NCBI RefSeq assembly: GCF_000003605.2
Contig: NW_003133350.1
Coordinates: 268,975 to 289,637 of the forward strand
Direction: 5' to 3'
From: Saccoglossus kowalevskii
Lineage: Eukaryota; Hemichordata; Enteropneusta; Harrimaniidae
Length of the DNA: 20,663 nt
The notes under the pieces: generated by a model
Told to the model about the DNA's origin: nothing
The model's input: only the letters and a program-made list of their open reading frames with translations
Database searches by the model: none
In this document: in pieces, positions 1 to 9,271 of the stretch
Layout: every line of letters starts with the position of its first letter
Position numbering within the stretch: the stretch's first letter is position 1
Program-made: the position numbers and the translations under genes

Positions 1-90
1 TTAAACTCTCCTGAAACAACGACTCGTACGTCGATAAACGTTTTATATACACCCATCCGACAAGTTAGACGACCAATCAAATTTGTGAAG

Positions 91-163
91 GGCCTGTTGG
101 TCTAGTGGTACGATTCCTGTTTCGGGTACAGGTGGTCCCGGGTTCGAAACCCCGGACAAGCCC
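91..163 (+). pseudogene. Degenerate tRNA-Pro(CGG) copy
   Basis: The sequence is nearly identical to the intact tRNA-Pro at 2283-2354, with the same anticodon loop TTCGGGT (anticodon CGG at 123-125) and B-box region. Three differences are visible: C94 faces A159 in the acceptor stem, giving a C-A mismatch; one extra A in the T loop makes it 8 nt and the whole copy 73 nt; and ACAGGTGG replaces ACAGGAGG after the anticodon stem. A T-run (TTTT at 169-172) follows the copy. The T-loop insertion is hard to reconcile with a canonical fold, so I call it a probable pseudogene. Sequencing error or a weakly functional gene remain possible. Confidence 0.7.
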
Positions 164-177
164 TATAATTTTCGAGA

Positions 178-202
178 ACAGTACAGTACAGTACAGTACA
201 GT
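178..202. repeat. (ACAGT)5 pentanucleotide microsatellite
   Basis: Five exact tandem copies of ACAGT lie directly downstream of the tRNA-Pro-like copy. This is a simple repeat with no coding sign. Confidence 0.9.
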
Positions 203-2190
203 AGTGTAATAGAAAATTATGCCGGTCATTTAAAACAAAAAAGAAGTCCTGAATTTGCCAGCCTTTTATACCAATATCAATATACATAATATAATATACT
301 CTTATTACATATAAACAATTACCATTTGGGTCTCATCATTTCATAAGAGTTTGTTGATGCTGTTTTAGGATTTCTGTTTCGGTTAATGTAGGTTATTTTT
401 ACCTACTTTTACTTTAAAAAATAGATTATCCTTTGGAAATTTACTATTATACCATGTGTTAAACTTTGATGCCTCGTATCGTGTTGTTTGGTTTTGTTCA
501 AATGAAACTCTTTATTTTTTGAAATAAAAGGACACAGTATTATTACGTCATTGTTATTTCTACTGTGCCAATTCGAAATTTGTTAGAAAATTGAGCGAAT
601 CACTAAAAGTTTCCGATTGAATGAAAGCATCTTGAGAATAAAATAATAGTTTCGTTTATTAAACACTGAACAAATGATTATTTACCAATAAGTTTTTCAC
701 AGGAAGGCAATACAGTTGTACATTATTGTATTATTTGAAAATAAAATTACTATGGCGACCAATAACCTATTCCCTTGAAATTTATAAATATTTATATATT
801 ACACAATTAAACTGAAACAAGAAGGTTTCTATTTACCATGGAATAGCATTGTAGCATTTTCATATGACGTCATTACGCAATGTACTTGTTGATTGGCTGG
901 TTGGATTTAAGTGCCATTAAAATATATGTCTTTCAAAACACCCTAAAGGTGAGGTTTGGTGGGGAACTTCGTGAGCTTATACAGGACAACCCAGCCTGCT
1001 CTGAAAGTGTTATCTTCAGTTTTCGTGGTAATTGCTAATAATGAGTCAACGTGCCTGCGCAAAATAACTAAACACAAATATCAATGGATGTCAATAAATA
1101 CAACATTGTATACGAGCGTATATAAGAATATGTTCTTTGGCAACTGAATATACTAACCGAAGTGTTTCCTTAGTAAATATCAGCTAGATAATGCTTCTGG
1201 TTCAGCCATTTCTTTTGTACTGATGTTATATAATATGGAATTCTCTCATTGCATATAGAAATTTATCATCTGGGTTTCTTGGATTGTTTTCAATTTTCAC
1301 TTGATGTATTTTTAAATGTTGCCATTTGAAGTAGATTCTCAGATGGGTCATAAACATATAATTTCATGCAGACTTTAAACTCCATATATTGCAGAATTTC
1401 AGACAATGAAATATTTCTTGAATATATTTGTATGTTTGATATCGCGATCAACACATATGTCATAATTTATTACATAGTTTAGTTTAAATTAGCCAGAACG
1501 TTCATCACTGCCCTGAATACGCTCTAACAAAGTATGATTACACTGTGTTACGCGCTGTTATGAGAATGTTCGTTTGTCAGTTATAATTTATGTTGCATAT
1601 AGACGACAATTTAGAGTGTTTTTAAATTTTGACATGTTTCAATCTAAAATGTAGTTTGAACCAATACTGGTATATCTTATTTTATGGTGTTCATGTTTTC
1701 TTTAGCATATTAAAGTTGAATGCTACTTAGGCGTTTTTACACGTACGCATATTTTAGCGCTTACAGAAGTAGCAATATTCTGTGTCAAAGTCTGTTTAGT
1801 ATAATTGGTTCACTGTTAATTTGAAAAACGGTAAAATAATACGAATAAAATTCTTAGCTTGGATAATGGGACGTACCAACGTCATGTTTCCTACTTGAAT
1901 TCCTGCAACCACACTACGATAATGATGGGAAATCTAGTCCACTGACTGACGGAGTTGCACAGCAAACACTTCCTGCTAGACCTCGAACACCCCGCACACA
2001 TTGGCTCCATTAGCTTGCGCGATTATTTTCAAATATACTATATACTCATATTATATGGAGTTCATATTTCATTATATATACATTGAACTGTATAAATTAA
2101 CCAAATTTCAGATTTTTATAATAATTTGAACAATACTTCACATAATATTCATTATTTATACACATTTTGGATTTTGGAAAGAGTTAAATA
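203..2190. other. Intergenic AT-rich DNA, no gene recognised
   Basis: This stretch of about 2 kb holds no exon chain that I can support on either strand. Its open frames are short and most lack an ATG. The only notable patch is a cluster of promoter-like motifs around 865-896, listed separately. Confidence 0.5.
865..896. promoter_or_regulatory. CRE-like, C/EBP-like and inverted CCAAT motif cluster
   Basis: A perfect 8-bp CRE palindrome TGACGTCA (865-872) is followed immediately by TTACGCAA (873-880), a bZIP/C/EBP-like half-site arrangement, and then by an inverted CCAAT box (ATTGG) near 892-896. Such clusters occur in animal promoters and enhancers. No convincing first exon follows within a few hundred bases, so a role is inference only. 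Confidence 0.3.
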
Positions 2191-2282
2191 GATCCTAGCA
2201 AAGTGAATACCGATACGTACGTCGATAAGAGTTTTGGATACACCCGTGCGACAAGTTTGATGACTAATTTCAGTTTCAGAAG
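2190..2282 (+). repeat. Duplicated 5' flank of tRNA-Pro
   Basis: This segment aligns with 1-90, the flank of the degenerate copy, through shared blocks such as CGTACGTCGATAA, GATACACCC/TATACACCC and CGACAAGTT. The two flanks are diverged but clearly collinear, whereas the 3' flanks are unrelated. The duplicated unit therefore comprises the upstream region plus the tRNA. Confidence 0.65.
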
Positions 2283-2354
2283 GGCTTGTTGGTCTAGTGG
2301 TACGATTCCTGTTTCGGGTACAGGAGGTCCCGGGTTCGAACCCCGGACAAGCCC
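2283..2354 (+). tRNA. tRNA-Pro (anticodon CGG)
   Basis: This 72-nt cloverleaf decodes proline codon CCG. The acceptor stem GGCTTGT pairs fully with ACAAGCC and the discriminator base is C2354. The D arm contains the A box (TGGTCTAGTGGTA). The anticodon stem is CCTGT/ACAGG with loop TTCGGGT, placing CGG at 2315-2317. The T arm CCGGG-TTCGAAC-CCCGG contains a canonical B box. There is no intron and no encoded CCA. A Pol III terminator (TTTT at 2358-2361) follows within a few bases. The sequence closely resembles metazoan nuclear tRNA-Pro. About 90 bp of its 5' flank also resembles the flank of the degenerate copy at 91-163. Confidence 0.95.
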
Positions 2355-2357
2355 GTA

Positions 2358-2361
2358 TTTT
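2358..2361 (+). terminator. Pol III T-run terminator of tRNA-Pro
   Basis: TTTT lies three bases after the discriminator base of the tRNA, the usual position for an RNA polymerase III terminator. Confidence 0.7.
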
Positions 2362-2983
2362 ACGCCTAAGTTGTGTCATATTACTTCATGCGAACCAAAG
2401 TGCCTTAAGTCATACTATATCTGTCCCTTATGCCCCAAATACGTAGTATGGTTTATCACATATTTTCTTTCATACTTTAAACTGCACAGAATAACCGAAT
2501 CTCAGATTTTTTTTATAATAGTTTGCCCAATACTCCACTGTCAGTCAGGCTGTGTTCGAGATAATATTAGTTTCCTACGCGAATTTAATTGATACCACTA
2601 CTAGAAAATGCAACACCGCAGCATTTTTGAAGAAAAGGTATGTTTGGAAAAACAGATTTTAGTATTTCAGATAACACTTGGATGATTCTTCTATAAATCA
2701 GGCTTTATGTGGTGTTTTATGCAGCTTAGGTATCCAGTAAAAGCTTGGAAAGTCATTAGTGTCCTCCGGATTGGCGAAGTAACATTATTAATAATTTTAA
2801 TTGCACTTCAATTACTTAATTTGCATAACTATTCATTTGATTTACACCAAAAAACATGTACGCATACGATTAGCTTTTTTACATGCACCCTTTAGTTGTG
2901 GTAAATGTAACATTAGTTGTTTTCGAAACGCTGTACATAATTCCCGGTTCCCGAATTACCGTCAAACGCGATGTAATTCTATT

Positions 2984-3009
2984 TGCGCATGCGTAACCCA
3001 CCTAGCAAC
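2984..3009 (+). promoter_or_regulatory. NRF1-like site plus RFX X-box-like half site
   Basis: TGCGCATGCG (2984-2993) matches an NRF1-type palindrome core. It is followed by GTAACC (2992-2997) and CCTAGCAAC (3001-3009), which look like the two halves of an RFX X-box, although the 5-nt gap is wider than the canonical 0-3. The first candidate ATG (2989) lies inside the NRF1-like site. The role is inferred from motif similarity only. Confidence 0.25.
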
Positions 3010-3121
3010 GGCAAGGGTCGAACAAAATATAAAAAGTCAAATGAACACCGGCAGACAATTGCAACAACCCCGGAAGAAGTCAGCGGCATATTTGAAACAG
3101 TTTTTAAAGATAGCGGAGTGG
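2989..3121 (+). CDS. Possible first coding exon of unknown gene (weak)
   Basis: An open frame from ATG 2989 runs 44 codons to a donor-like site (GTGAGG from 3122, phase 1). Composition is less AT-rich than the surroundings and the peptide is basic and hydrophilic, starting MRNPPSNGKGRTKYKK. A second frame starting at ATG 3041 is also open, to a GTACGT donor-like site at 3236, so the true reading frame is uncertain and one of the two is a shadow. I found no downstream exon and recognise no domain. It could equally be chance. Confidence 0.18.
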
Positions 3122-4438
3122 GTGAGGGTGGGTACAAACGAAGCAGAACCAGAAAAACAATTTAAGACAGCTGAGAAACGTGGATTTCCAGTTGAAAAAA
3201 TGATTTTTAAGAGAAAATGGACTGAAATAGAGATGGTACGTCCGTATTTCACAGAGTAAACATGATCGTGACATCGTTTTTCAACTCCCAAAATACCTGC
3301 AAAAATATGATAATATTACACTATAGCCAAAGATAATTTGCATGCTTGTTATTCTTGCTTAGGCAGAATAGTGTGCAAATTTTCAGAGGCTGGTACGAGA
3401 TAGTTGAAAGATGATGGAAGGTTTATTATAGGGGAATGTTTACGTTGCGACTTGGAAGCATTGATGTTCGGTGCACTGCGACTCTGCGCGTTTGGAACGT
3501 TCGGAATCTGTCCTACCTTCCGGTTTGTTCACTCCAGGTCACGCAATATGCCATTCTCCATCCCAGAGTTGTTAGCGTAGGCAGGCTAACACCTCTGCCA
3601 CACATGACTTCTCACGCTATGATTTGCCACATATCAATACGCAGGTGTTGTTCGGTTATTCAAGACGGTGGCCAATACCCAGTTGGCAAGTAAACTATTA
3701 AATATTTTCTTCCCATACACTTTCCATAACTCCATCTGCTTTGGTTTCAATTCCACGTCAGAATTGTATTCATTCAGAATACGTTTTAAGTTCCCGCGAA
3801 CTCCGACATATTTAAATATAGTTCGGGCTTGACCCTACCAATGACCTTTGATTTGCATAAATGCATAATCAAGCTGTGGCAGAGATGCTTTAAAGTCTTG
3901 CGTGGAGAGTGGCAATATGCGCACAAATGATGAACGCGCAAACGCTATCAATGCGGGAATTGGGTATATGTATATATAAGGTGGGTATGTAATGTATCTG
4001 ACTTGAAATTGAGTTTATTCATTCTGATTTCAAAAATGTTGTTAATTGTTACATCCTCCTTATATTACGTATTATTCTCCTAATAATTGAATTGTTTTGA
4101 AAAGTTTTTATTTGATATTCCTGTGATCGAAAAAGGTTTCGTCGTTATGATGCAAACGAAATGACATCCTGTCATTGTTGATTGTATGTGATTTAGTTTT
4201 GACTAATATAATGCTTGGTATTGGTTATAATGGCAAATCTCGGGGTAAGACTGGATGTTTTAATTGATGGTCTTACTTCGTCCAGTAATGAAACACTACA
4301 ATAAAGGAGACCAGTGATTAAACTTAGCTCAAATTCAGATAAAATTGACTTATTGCACCTTATCTTGGTTTGTGTACATGTTCATGGCGATACGTAGACT
4401 TGCTTGCAGTCTGTTGCGATTTCGATGAAAAATTCTTG

Positions 4439-4470
4439 AAAAATAAATAAATAAATAAATATAAATAAAC
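4439..4470. repeat. (AAAT)n simple repeat
   Basis: This is a short run of about seven AAAT units with one interruption. It lies in DNA without a recognised gene. Confidence 0.85.
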
Positions 4471-5010
4471 GAGGGGTGAACGCGAAAATCATGTGATCAC
4501 GAAATCCCAACAGACTTGCCATCATTGTCGGCCAGATTCAGGCGGGAAGACTCGTTTATTAAAAATGGTCAAACATGTAATGTAATGTAAGTTTTGAACG
4601 TGTGGATCCCGAAAAAATCTTATAACGTTGAGTGTGAGCGAATACTTTCATATTTACCCGCATGTTCACACAATCAAATATGTCACATACAAGCCACATA
4701 AAACTTCGGAACTTCAGGATTGAGTTCAACTTTAATATCCTAAATTCAATATAAACTATGATTACTACTCATGTTCATGTATACAGCCATTCATCATAAT
4801 GGAAAGTAAGACTAAGTATCAAAATCTCTGTTCAAACTTGCATGTTTTGATTCACATTGAACTAAGAATCACTATACCCTCCATATACATTTTACCACGA
4901 GTATGATTATTTTAAACACAGTGTTAGTTTGTGAACACTTTATTGTCCGTTAAAATGTCACCAAGCCAGCGACAATAACATGAATTATTGCCTAGTATGT
5001 TCTGTCCTGT

Positions 5011-5016
5011 TTTATT
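5011..5016 (-). terminator. Polyadenylation signal of the D8C-EGF gene
   Basis: AATAAA on the minus strand lies about 45 nt after the TAG stop at 5061-5063, a normal distance for a very short 3' UTR. It supports treating the cbEGF exon as the terminal exon. Confidence 0.6.
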
Positions 5017-5060
5017 TTAGTTATAAGAATATATAAGGAAAAATAAAAACAGCTAAAAAT

Positions 5061-5284
5061 CTAGTGAATCAGGCTGTAAATAAAGAAGTATAAAATCAAT
5101 GAGCAGTGGTGAGTTTTACATATTCCATCTGATACATTCGCCGACGTTGATGCTCCTGTCTGTGAACAAGAATAACCATCGGTATTCAGTATATATCCAT
5201 CCATACACTCACAGTAATACGACCCAGCCGTGTTAACACACATGTGATTGCAGGAATGGGCATCTCTAGTACATTCGTCTAAAT
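5061..5284 (-). CDS. D8C-EGF gene exon 4: cbEGF and C-terminal tail
   Basis: The acceptor is TCTATTACAG and phase 1 gives D-L-D-E-C, the calcium-binding EGF signature. Six cysteines follow, and CVNTAGSYYCEC fits the Asn/Asp beta-hydroxylation consensus. After the EGF comes a Ser/Thr-rich spacer, then ICKTHHC and the hydrophobic SLILYFFIYSLIH, with stop TAG at 5061-5063. It is probably the last exon given the nearby AATAAA. The tail resembles a short GPI signal but could also be intron read-through. Confidence 0.75.
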
Positions 5285-8130
5285 CTGTAATAGACAAAGC
5301 AACAACGTGTAGTTATTGTTGATTTTCTCATGCGTCTTCACCAATGTAGATTTGGATAGAAGCAGCTATATATATATTGGAGTTGTTGTATGTCACATTT
5401 GCGGCTACGGTAATAAGATATTGTGTGTGATTGTGCCGTTTTATTGATTCTAGGATAATCATGATCGTGTGAATTGATGCATGAAGAAATCAAACATATT
5501 TTTGTATGTATGAGCTCTGATCAAGTATGCGATTTTCCATTTCCAATGGGGAGGAAAGGAACGCGGTCTTTATGTGTAATGTGTGTGCTGCCTTTTCCGA
5601 TATTGACAAAATAACGCTGTCGTTATGCACTTGCGCGAACTTTGTTCATTATGCGTTAGATACGACTACATTTTGCTTTTTGCGATGGTGACAATTAGAA
5701 GTAATAGTTGCGATGCCGATGGTAGTAATTAGAAGTTGCGTCTCCATTGGTGGTAAAGAGGAGATGGCAAGTTAAGGCAGCAACGTAAATACAAGAGTTA
5801 TGATAACAACCACAGTAGCATTATCAACAACTGATTGGTGTGTGGTTTGTACGCAATTGCAAAAATGTATCATATACATTTCACTTGTTTAATATAATAA
5901 CCAAAGTGTAACTTTTAACTCTGTACGTTTTTATATGGGTTATTTATTAAACCATCGAGCCTCAAAACGCCTTTCCATAATCAGTGTGCATGCCATACTG
6001 GCTGTGCAGTTGACGCAATACCATTAAATCAATGCAATGACAAGTGTTCAATCTAAGGCTGCATTATTGTTCATTGTAATATAATTACCTTGACAGTCAG
6101 GCGTGAAATTACCATATGGAGATACGTACCCAGACTGACATTCCAACTCATCGCCTACAATATAAAATTTTGGAAAATAAAAATCCGAATTATAAAGTAA
6201 TTTGTAAAAATATGATTAATTCATGCGTCAAATACGCATTGTAGTTTTTGTTCAGTAATAGACCACATACCGAAGACAATACTGGCAAGAGTGGGAACTG
6301 TTGAAAGGCTGCAAAGTATTGCATTGGCGATTTTTCGCGATTGGCATCACAGCGCCACATTTCGTTTGTGACCAGTTGTTACATGTTAAGCCATGGACCT
6401 CGGATGAGCGCATCCTTTAGAGGCGCCCTCCAATCAGATCTATGCATTTTGTCGAGGTGAATTCTGGGTGCAATCCCGCACGGGTTCGCGGGAGAGTATG
6501 TTTACATCGAGCTCGCGAAACCGCGCGATTCGGACGATGACTCCAAACATACTCTGGCAAAAGTAGAACGACAAGGCATGTCTTTATGAGCTAGAATTTG
6601 CATATTCAATACGGAAACGTCATGAAAGCAAATGACCAGTCAGTTAATAAGAAGTTTTTTTTATCTATTTCTGATGAGATTGAATGAATATTACTGCGGC
6701 ATTTTTGTGGTAACAACCAGGTGCCTTAGGCTGGAACGTCGACATTGATGTCGTTTTTTTGTAGTTAATAATTAATTTTTATTTTAAAGCGAGTAGTCGT
6801 CACCTGCGCATGCGCCAGCTGGCCATAGCTTGTCAATGTTTACAAACAAGCGTCTACCCATGAGTCTGCATTTTTAGCGTGTGTTGTTATCTTCGCTTGG
6901 GACTCAATTCCCGCGCGTGCGCAGGTGACGACCCCTCCGTTTTAAAACGATTTGTCTAAGAATGGCAGGGCGTCATCCTCCAGCATGGCGTTTATTCCAT
7001 CATGCTAAAATAAGTCACGGTCAAATAAATAAATAGCGCCACATTCTGTCATAGACTTCGAACGAATAGTGACAAAATTGTGGCGTAGCTCACCTGCACA
7101 GTAAGCTTCTGAGCAACCTCTTGTTCTGATTAGAAAGTATACATAATACGATGAGCAATTTTTGACCTGCATTGGGTACTCCTGGTAACAAAGAGACCCA
7201 AGGTAATTTCCACATGTTGTACGATTGAAAACATCGTCTTCCACCGTAGGATGTGTGCCGTTCAAATACAAAGGTATATGAGTACCACAATGGTAAGCAG
7301 GTATATCGTTATTAATGGGCATTTCACCCCCAGCACCACTAACAAAACGATACCATCCTGAAAGTAGATTCTCATCACACAGCAGTTCTTCCCATGTTTG
7401 GTTTGCACCGTATGCAGTACTCCGCTTGGGTTTGTCTATTTCTGTATATGTGACACAGGGATTGATGTCTGGCGCATTGTATGCTCTGACAACGACTTCT
7501 AAGGAAACATTAGGATATACCATTATTTCAGATTTCAGTGTCAGATAGTAGGGGTAGTAGTAGGGAAATCTTGCTGTCAACGGTTTTGTGTATATTGTGC
7601 TAAATCTTGTGGCATGCTATTTTTTGACAGTGACAGTGCCTCGCTTTTAACACTTTTATAATGACAGTTTCTGATACAATAAATACATTACATCTTCCTC
7701 GCTTATAATAAACACACTCTACTGTAGCAAACTAGTTGTATGTCCCTCAAAAGTGTTCCTTATAACAAGGACACAGTGTACAGGGACTATAGCAGTTACC
7801 TAAATATTGCATCCGGCTTATTAAGATTTGGGATTTAAGATGTGCGCGAGATGACGAAAATGTGATTTATTAACTCGTTTCTAGCTTGAATTCATCAAGC
7901 TCAAGTAAAGTTTCTAACTTATTTTCCCAAGTTCACAGTGACATTTTCACGTTTGGTTGATATATGCTCATCATGAAAAAACAGTTAAGATTTGGAAAGT
8001 GTATGTTAAACCGAAAAGTGTTTTGGTAACTAGTTTCTAGCCAGACTCTATCAATCTCAACAATAGTCTTCAACATACTCCCGGCAGTAAAAATGATGAG
8101 TATAATAAATAAGTCGCAAAGTCTGACCAT
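5061..8130 (-). CDS. Secreted or anchored D8C (uromodulin-like) + cbEGF protein, 4 exons
   Basis: This gene was assembled by hand from four exons: 8079-8130, 7094-7498, 6089-6154 and 5061-5284. They total 747 nt and encode 248 residues plus a stop. Splice phases are 1/1/1 throughout. The protein has a signal peptide (residues 1-17), a D8C domain with its eight cysteines (about 33-152), a short two-Cys linker (153-174), one calcium-binding EGF (175-214), and a tail ending in a hydrophobic stretch (about 235-247). D8C domains occur in uromodulin, GP2, OIT3 and VWDE and mediate extracellular protein interactions. The hydrophobic end could be a GPI-attachment signal, as in uromodulin, which is inference. 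The first three exons are paralogous to those of the larger gene at 9272-19734. A TATA-like box lies upstream and AATAAA downstream. The main uncertainty is whether the last exon continues through the weak donor-like GTAAAA near residue 229. Confidence 0.72.
6089..6154 (-). CDS. D8C-EGF gene exon 3: two-Cys linker
   Basis: This 66-nt phase 1-1 exon (acceptor ATTGTAG, donor GTAATT) encodes DELECQSGYVSPYG and then NFTPDC. It matches the 63-nt exon at 17282-17344 of the larger gene: both follow the pattern ELxCxxGxxSPxG, FTPxC. It is too short for a simple ORF search and was found through the paralogue. Confidence 0.8.
6493..6555. repeat. Inverted repeat, 11-bp perfect arms
   Basis: AGAGTATGTTT (6493-6503) is the exact reverse complement of AAACATACTCT (6545-6555). 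The 41-nt interior can add ATCG/CGAT and TCGCG/GCGC-type pairs with bulges, giving an imperfect hairpin in a GC-rich patch. It is probably a transposon remnant. The pairing is too interrupted for a confident microRNA precursor. Confidence 0.6.
6782..6947. mobile_element. MITE-like element with TIRs and TTAA ends
   Basis: A perfect 15-bp inverted repeat, GTCGTCACCTGCGCA (6796-6810) and TGCGCAGGTGACGAC (6918-6932), extends imperfectly outward to TTTTAAA at both ends and inward to GCGC. Each end carries TTAA (6784-6787 and 6942-6945), which would suit a piggyBac-type target duplication. However, TTTTAAAA is itself palindromic, so the TTAA may belong to the repeat. The centre is about 110 bp with no coding capacity, as expected for a non-autonomous element. 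Confidence 0.55.
7094..7498 (-). CDS. D8C-EGF gene exon 2: D8C domain
   Basis: This 405-nt exon is phase 1 at both ends (acceptor TTCCTTAG, donor GTGAGC). Diagnostic D8C features are NPC near the start, LLCDENLLSGWYRF, GGEMP, HCGTHIPLYLNGTHP, TTCGNY, MQVKNC and the closing CSEAYCAG, with eight cysteines in total. The acceptor was chosen for its pyrimidine tract and its phase. The open frame continues upstream, so a slightly longer exon cannot be excluded. Confidence 0.85.
7499..8078 (-). other. Intron 1 of the D8C-EGF gene
   Basis: This 580-nt AT-rich intron separates the signal-peptide exon from the D8C exon. No further exon or element was recognised. Confidence 0.55.
8079..8130 (-). CDS. 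D8C-EGF gene exon 1: signal peptide
   Basis: ATG at 8130 begins a hydrophobic leader, MVRLCDLFIILIIFTAG, encoded by 52 nt. It ends in phase 1 (last base 8079) at the donor GTATGT. A phase-1 signal-peptide exon is typical of shuffled extracellular proteins. It joins in frame to the D8C exon 580 nt downstream. Confidence 0.65.
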
Positions 8131-8268
8131 ACTTATTTTTCAATTATTAATTGTGCGTACTATCGACTAAAATAACGACTACTTGAATTGATTTAGTGGG
8201 AGACCATGTCACAGTCAGGTACAGTAACATCACATTGTAATTACTAAAAACAATTGCCATCGACTTCC

Positions 8269-8276
8269 CTTATATA
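8269..8276 (-). promoter_or_regulatory. TATA-like box upstream of the D8C-EGF gene
   Basis: TATATAAG on the minus strand lies about 140 nt upstream of the ATG at 8130. It would place transcription start near 8240 with a 5' UTR of about 110 nt. The call is motif-based only. Confidence 0.4.
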
Positions 8277-8924
8277 TTTAGTGCAAACCAACAACATAAT
8301 TATATTATACAAAGAAATCAGATACAATGAACTCATCATGAATTCTGTTCTGTCCCGTCGTGATTTTCCTGTGTTTATAGCATTGCAGGAACAAAGGTAC
8401 ACGGATATCTGATCTGCGCTCAACAAATAAACGCCAGTAACTAAATGTTTATTGGGGACAAGTCACGACATAATCTGAATGAAAATTATGGGGGAGATCG
8501 ATATATGCGCCTCGCCACGTGACGCCGATCTTTGTAGGTTGATAAACGAGGTGTGAGATTGCAACACACATCGTATGGTTATACGCAGAAGTATAATATT
8601 TTTGGAAAACTTAAAAATTGTTTTAATATGAAATGAATGTTAACACCTGCGTCGATATGATCTTCATGGATGGTTGATGCACAACATACATACATGGTAA
8701 TTATTTTAAATAATATTAATATGATTGTATAACTGTTATGCAAATAACGTTACAGACGTGATACAGCATGTTTTATTAGCCATGAATCATGTCAGTGGCC
8801 CGAAAGTTAAAAACGTCCCTGTAATTAAGTATTGAATACTATTTAATTACATCAATTACAAATAATATTGTTGCATGTTACAAGTAGGAAAAGTAATAAT
8901 ACATATTTGATTACATTATACAAT

Positions 8925-8960
<36 letters not shown>

Positions 8961-9074
8961 ATTTAAATTAATAATATATTTATTTTAAATTAAATTAATT
9001 ATATATATATATATATATAATTTAAATTAATAATTAAATGAATATAATTTACATAATTATTGAAATGGACGGCA
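8277..9074. other. Intergenic spacer between the two D8C genes
   Basis: About 800 bp lie between the TATA-like box of the left gene and the poly(A) signal of the right gene. The spacer contains an E-box (CACGTG, near 8516) and the AT palindrome at 8928-9045. No coding exon was seen. Confidence 0.5.
8928..9045. repeat. AT-rich palindrome flanked by (TA)n tracts
   Basis: Two (TA)n runs (about 8928-8957 and 8999-9019) flank the mirrored blocks TTTAATTTAAATTAAT and ATTTTAAATTAAATTAAT. A third copy, ATTTAAATTAATAATT, follows the second run. The segment is almost pure A/T and can form a long cruciform, like the palindromic AT-rich repeats of other animal genomes. Confidence 0.75.
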
Positions 9075-9080
9075 TTTATT
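9075..9080 (-). terminator. Polyadenylation signal of the VWDE-like gene
   Basis: AATAAA on the minus strand lies about 190 nt after the stop codon at 9272-9274. It is the only canonical signal in a reasonable position after the last exon. Confidence 0.55.
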
Positions 9081-9271
9081 TGTTTTTCTCGTGTAAAGTA
9101 TATTAAAAACACTGCATAATCTTCTAATTTACATAATTCTGGTTATGGACAGTATTGAAAATTACTTGGTCAGTTCTTCTAGGGTATGATTCAAGTTTTT
9201 CGAGTATATGTTTCACATTATAATACATAAAATGACTATGCGTTTTAACTGTGACGAGTCACTTTATGTGC

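Larger units (their letters stand above)
2362..5010. other. Region with no confirmed gene
   Basis: This region lies between the tRNA and the 3' end of the D8C-EGF gene. It contains scattered short open frames, an (AAAT)n run near 4439-4470, a small hairpin at 3564-3597 and a GC-richer patch at about 2940-3700. Apart from the weak exon candidate at 2989, I could not assemble a spliced gene here. Confidence 0.45.
6155..7093 (-). other. Intron 2 of the D8C-EGF gene with two inverted-repeat elements
   Basis: The intron between the D8C exon and the linker exon is 939 nt and unusually GC-rich in patches. It contains a hairpin-forming inverted repeat (6493-6555) and a 166-bp element with terminal inverted repeats (6782-6947). 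No exon was seen inside. Confidence 0.6.

Noticed and set aside
956-1147. 63-codon frame downstream of the CRE-like cluster
   Set aside because: It starts at TTG rather than ATG and has no recognisable domain or splice context.
2152-2592. Open frames on both strands across the tRNA-Pro
   Set aside because: They are translations of the tRNA itself (the ACPGFEPGT-like string is the usual tRNA artefact) plus flank, with no domain and no exon structure.
3436-3693. 85-codon + frame
   Set aside because: It has no domain, no flanking exon, and the patch contains a hairpin, so a repeat remnant is more likely.
6493-6555. microRNA precursor
   Set aside because: The stem is only 11 continuous pairs followed by asymmetric bulges, which is too poor for a confident pre-miRNA call.
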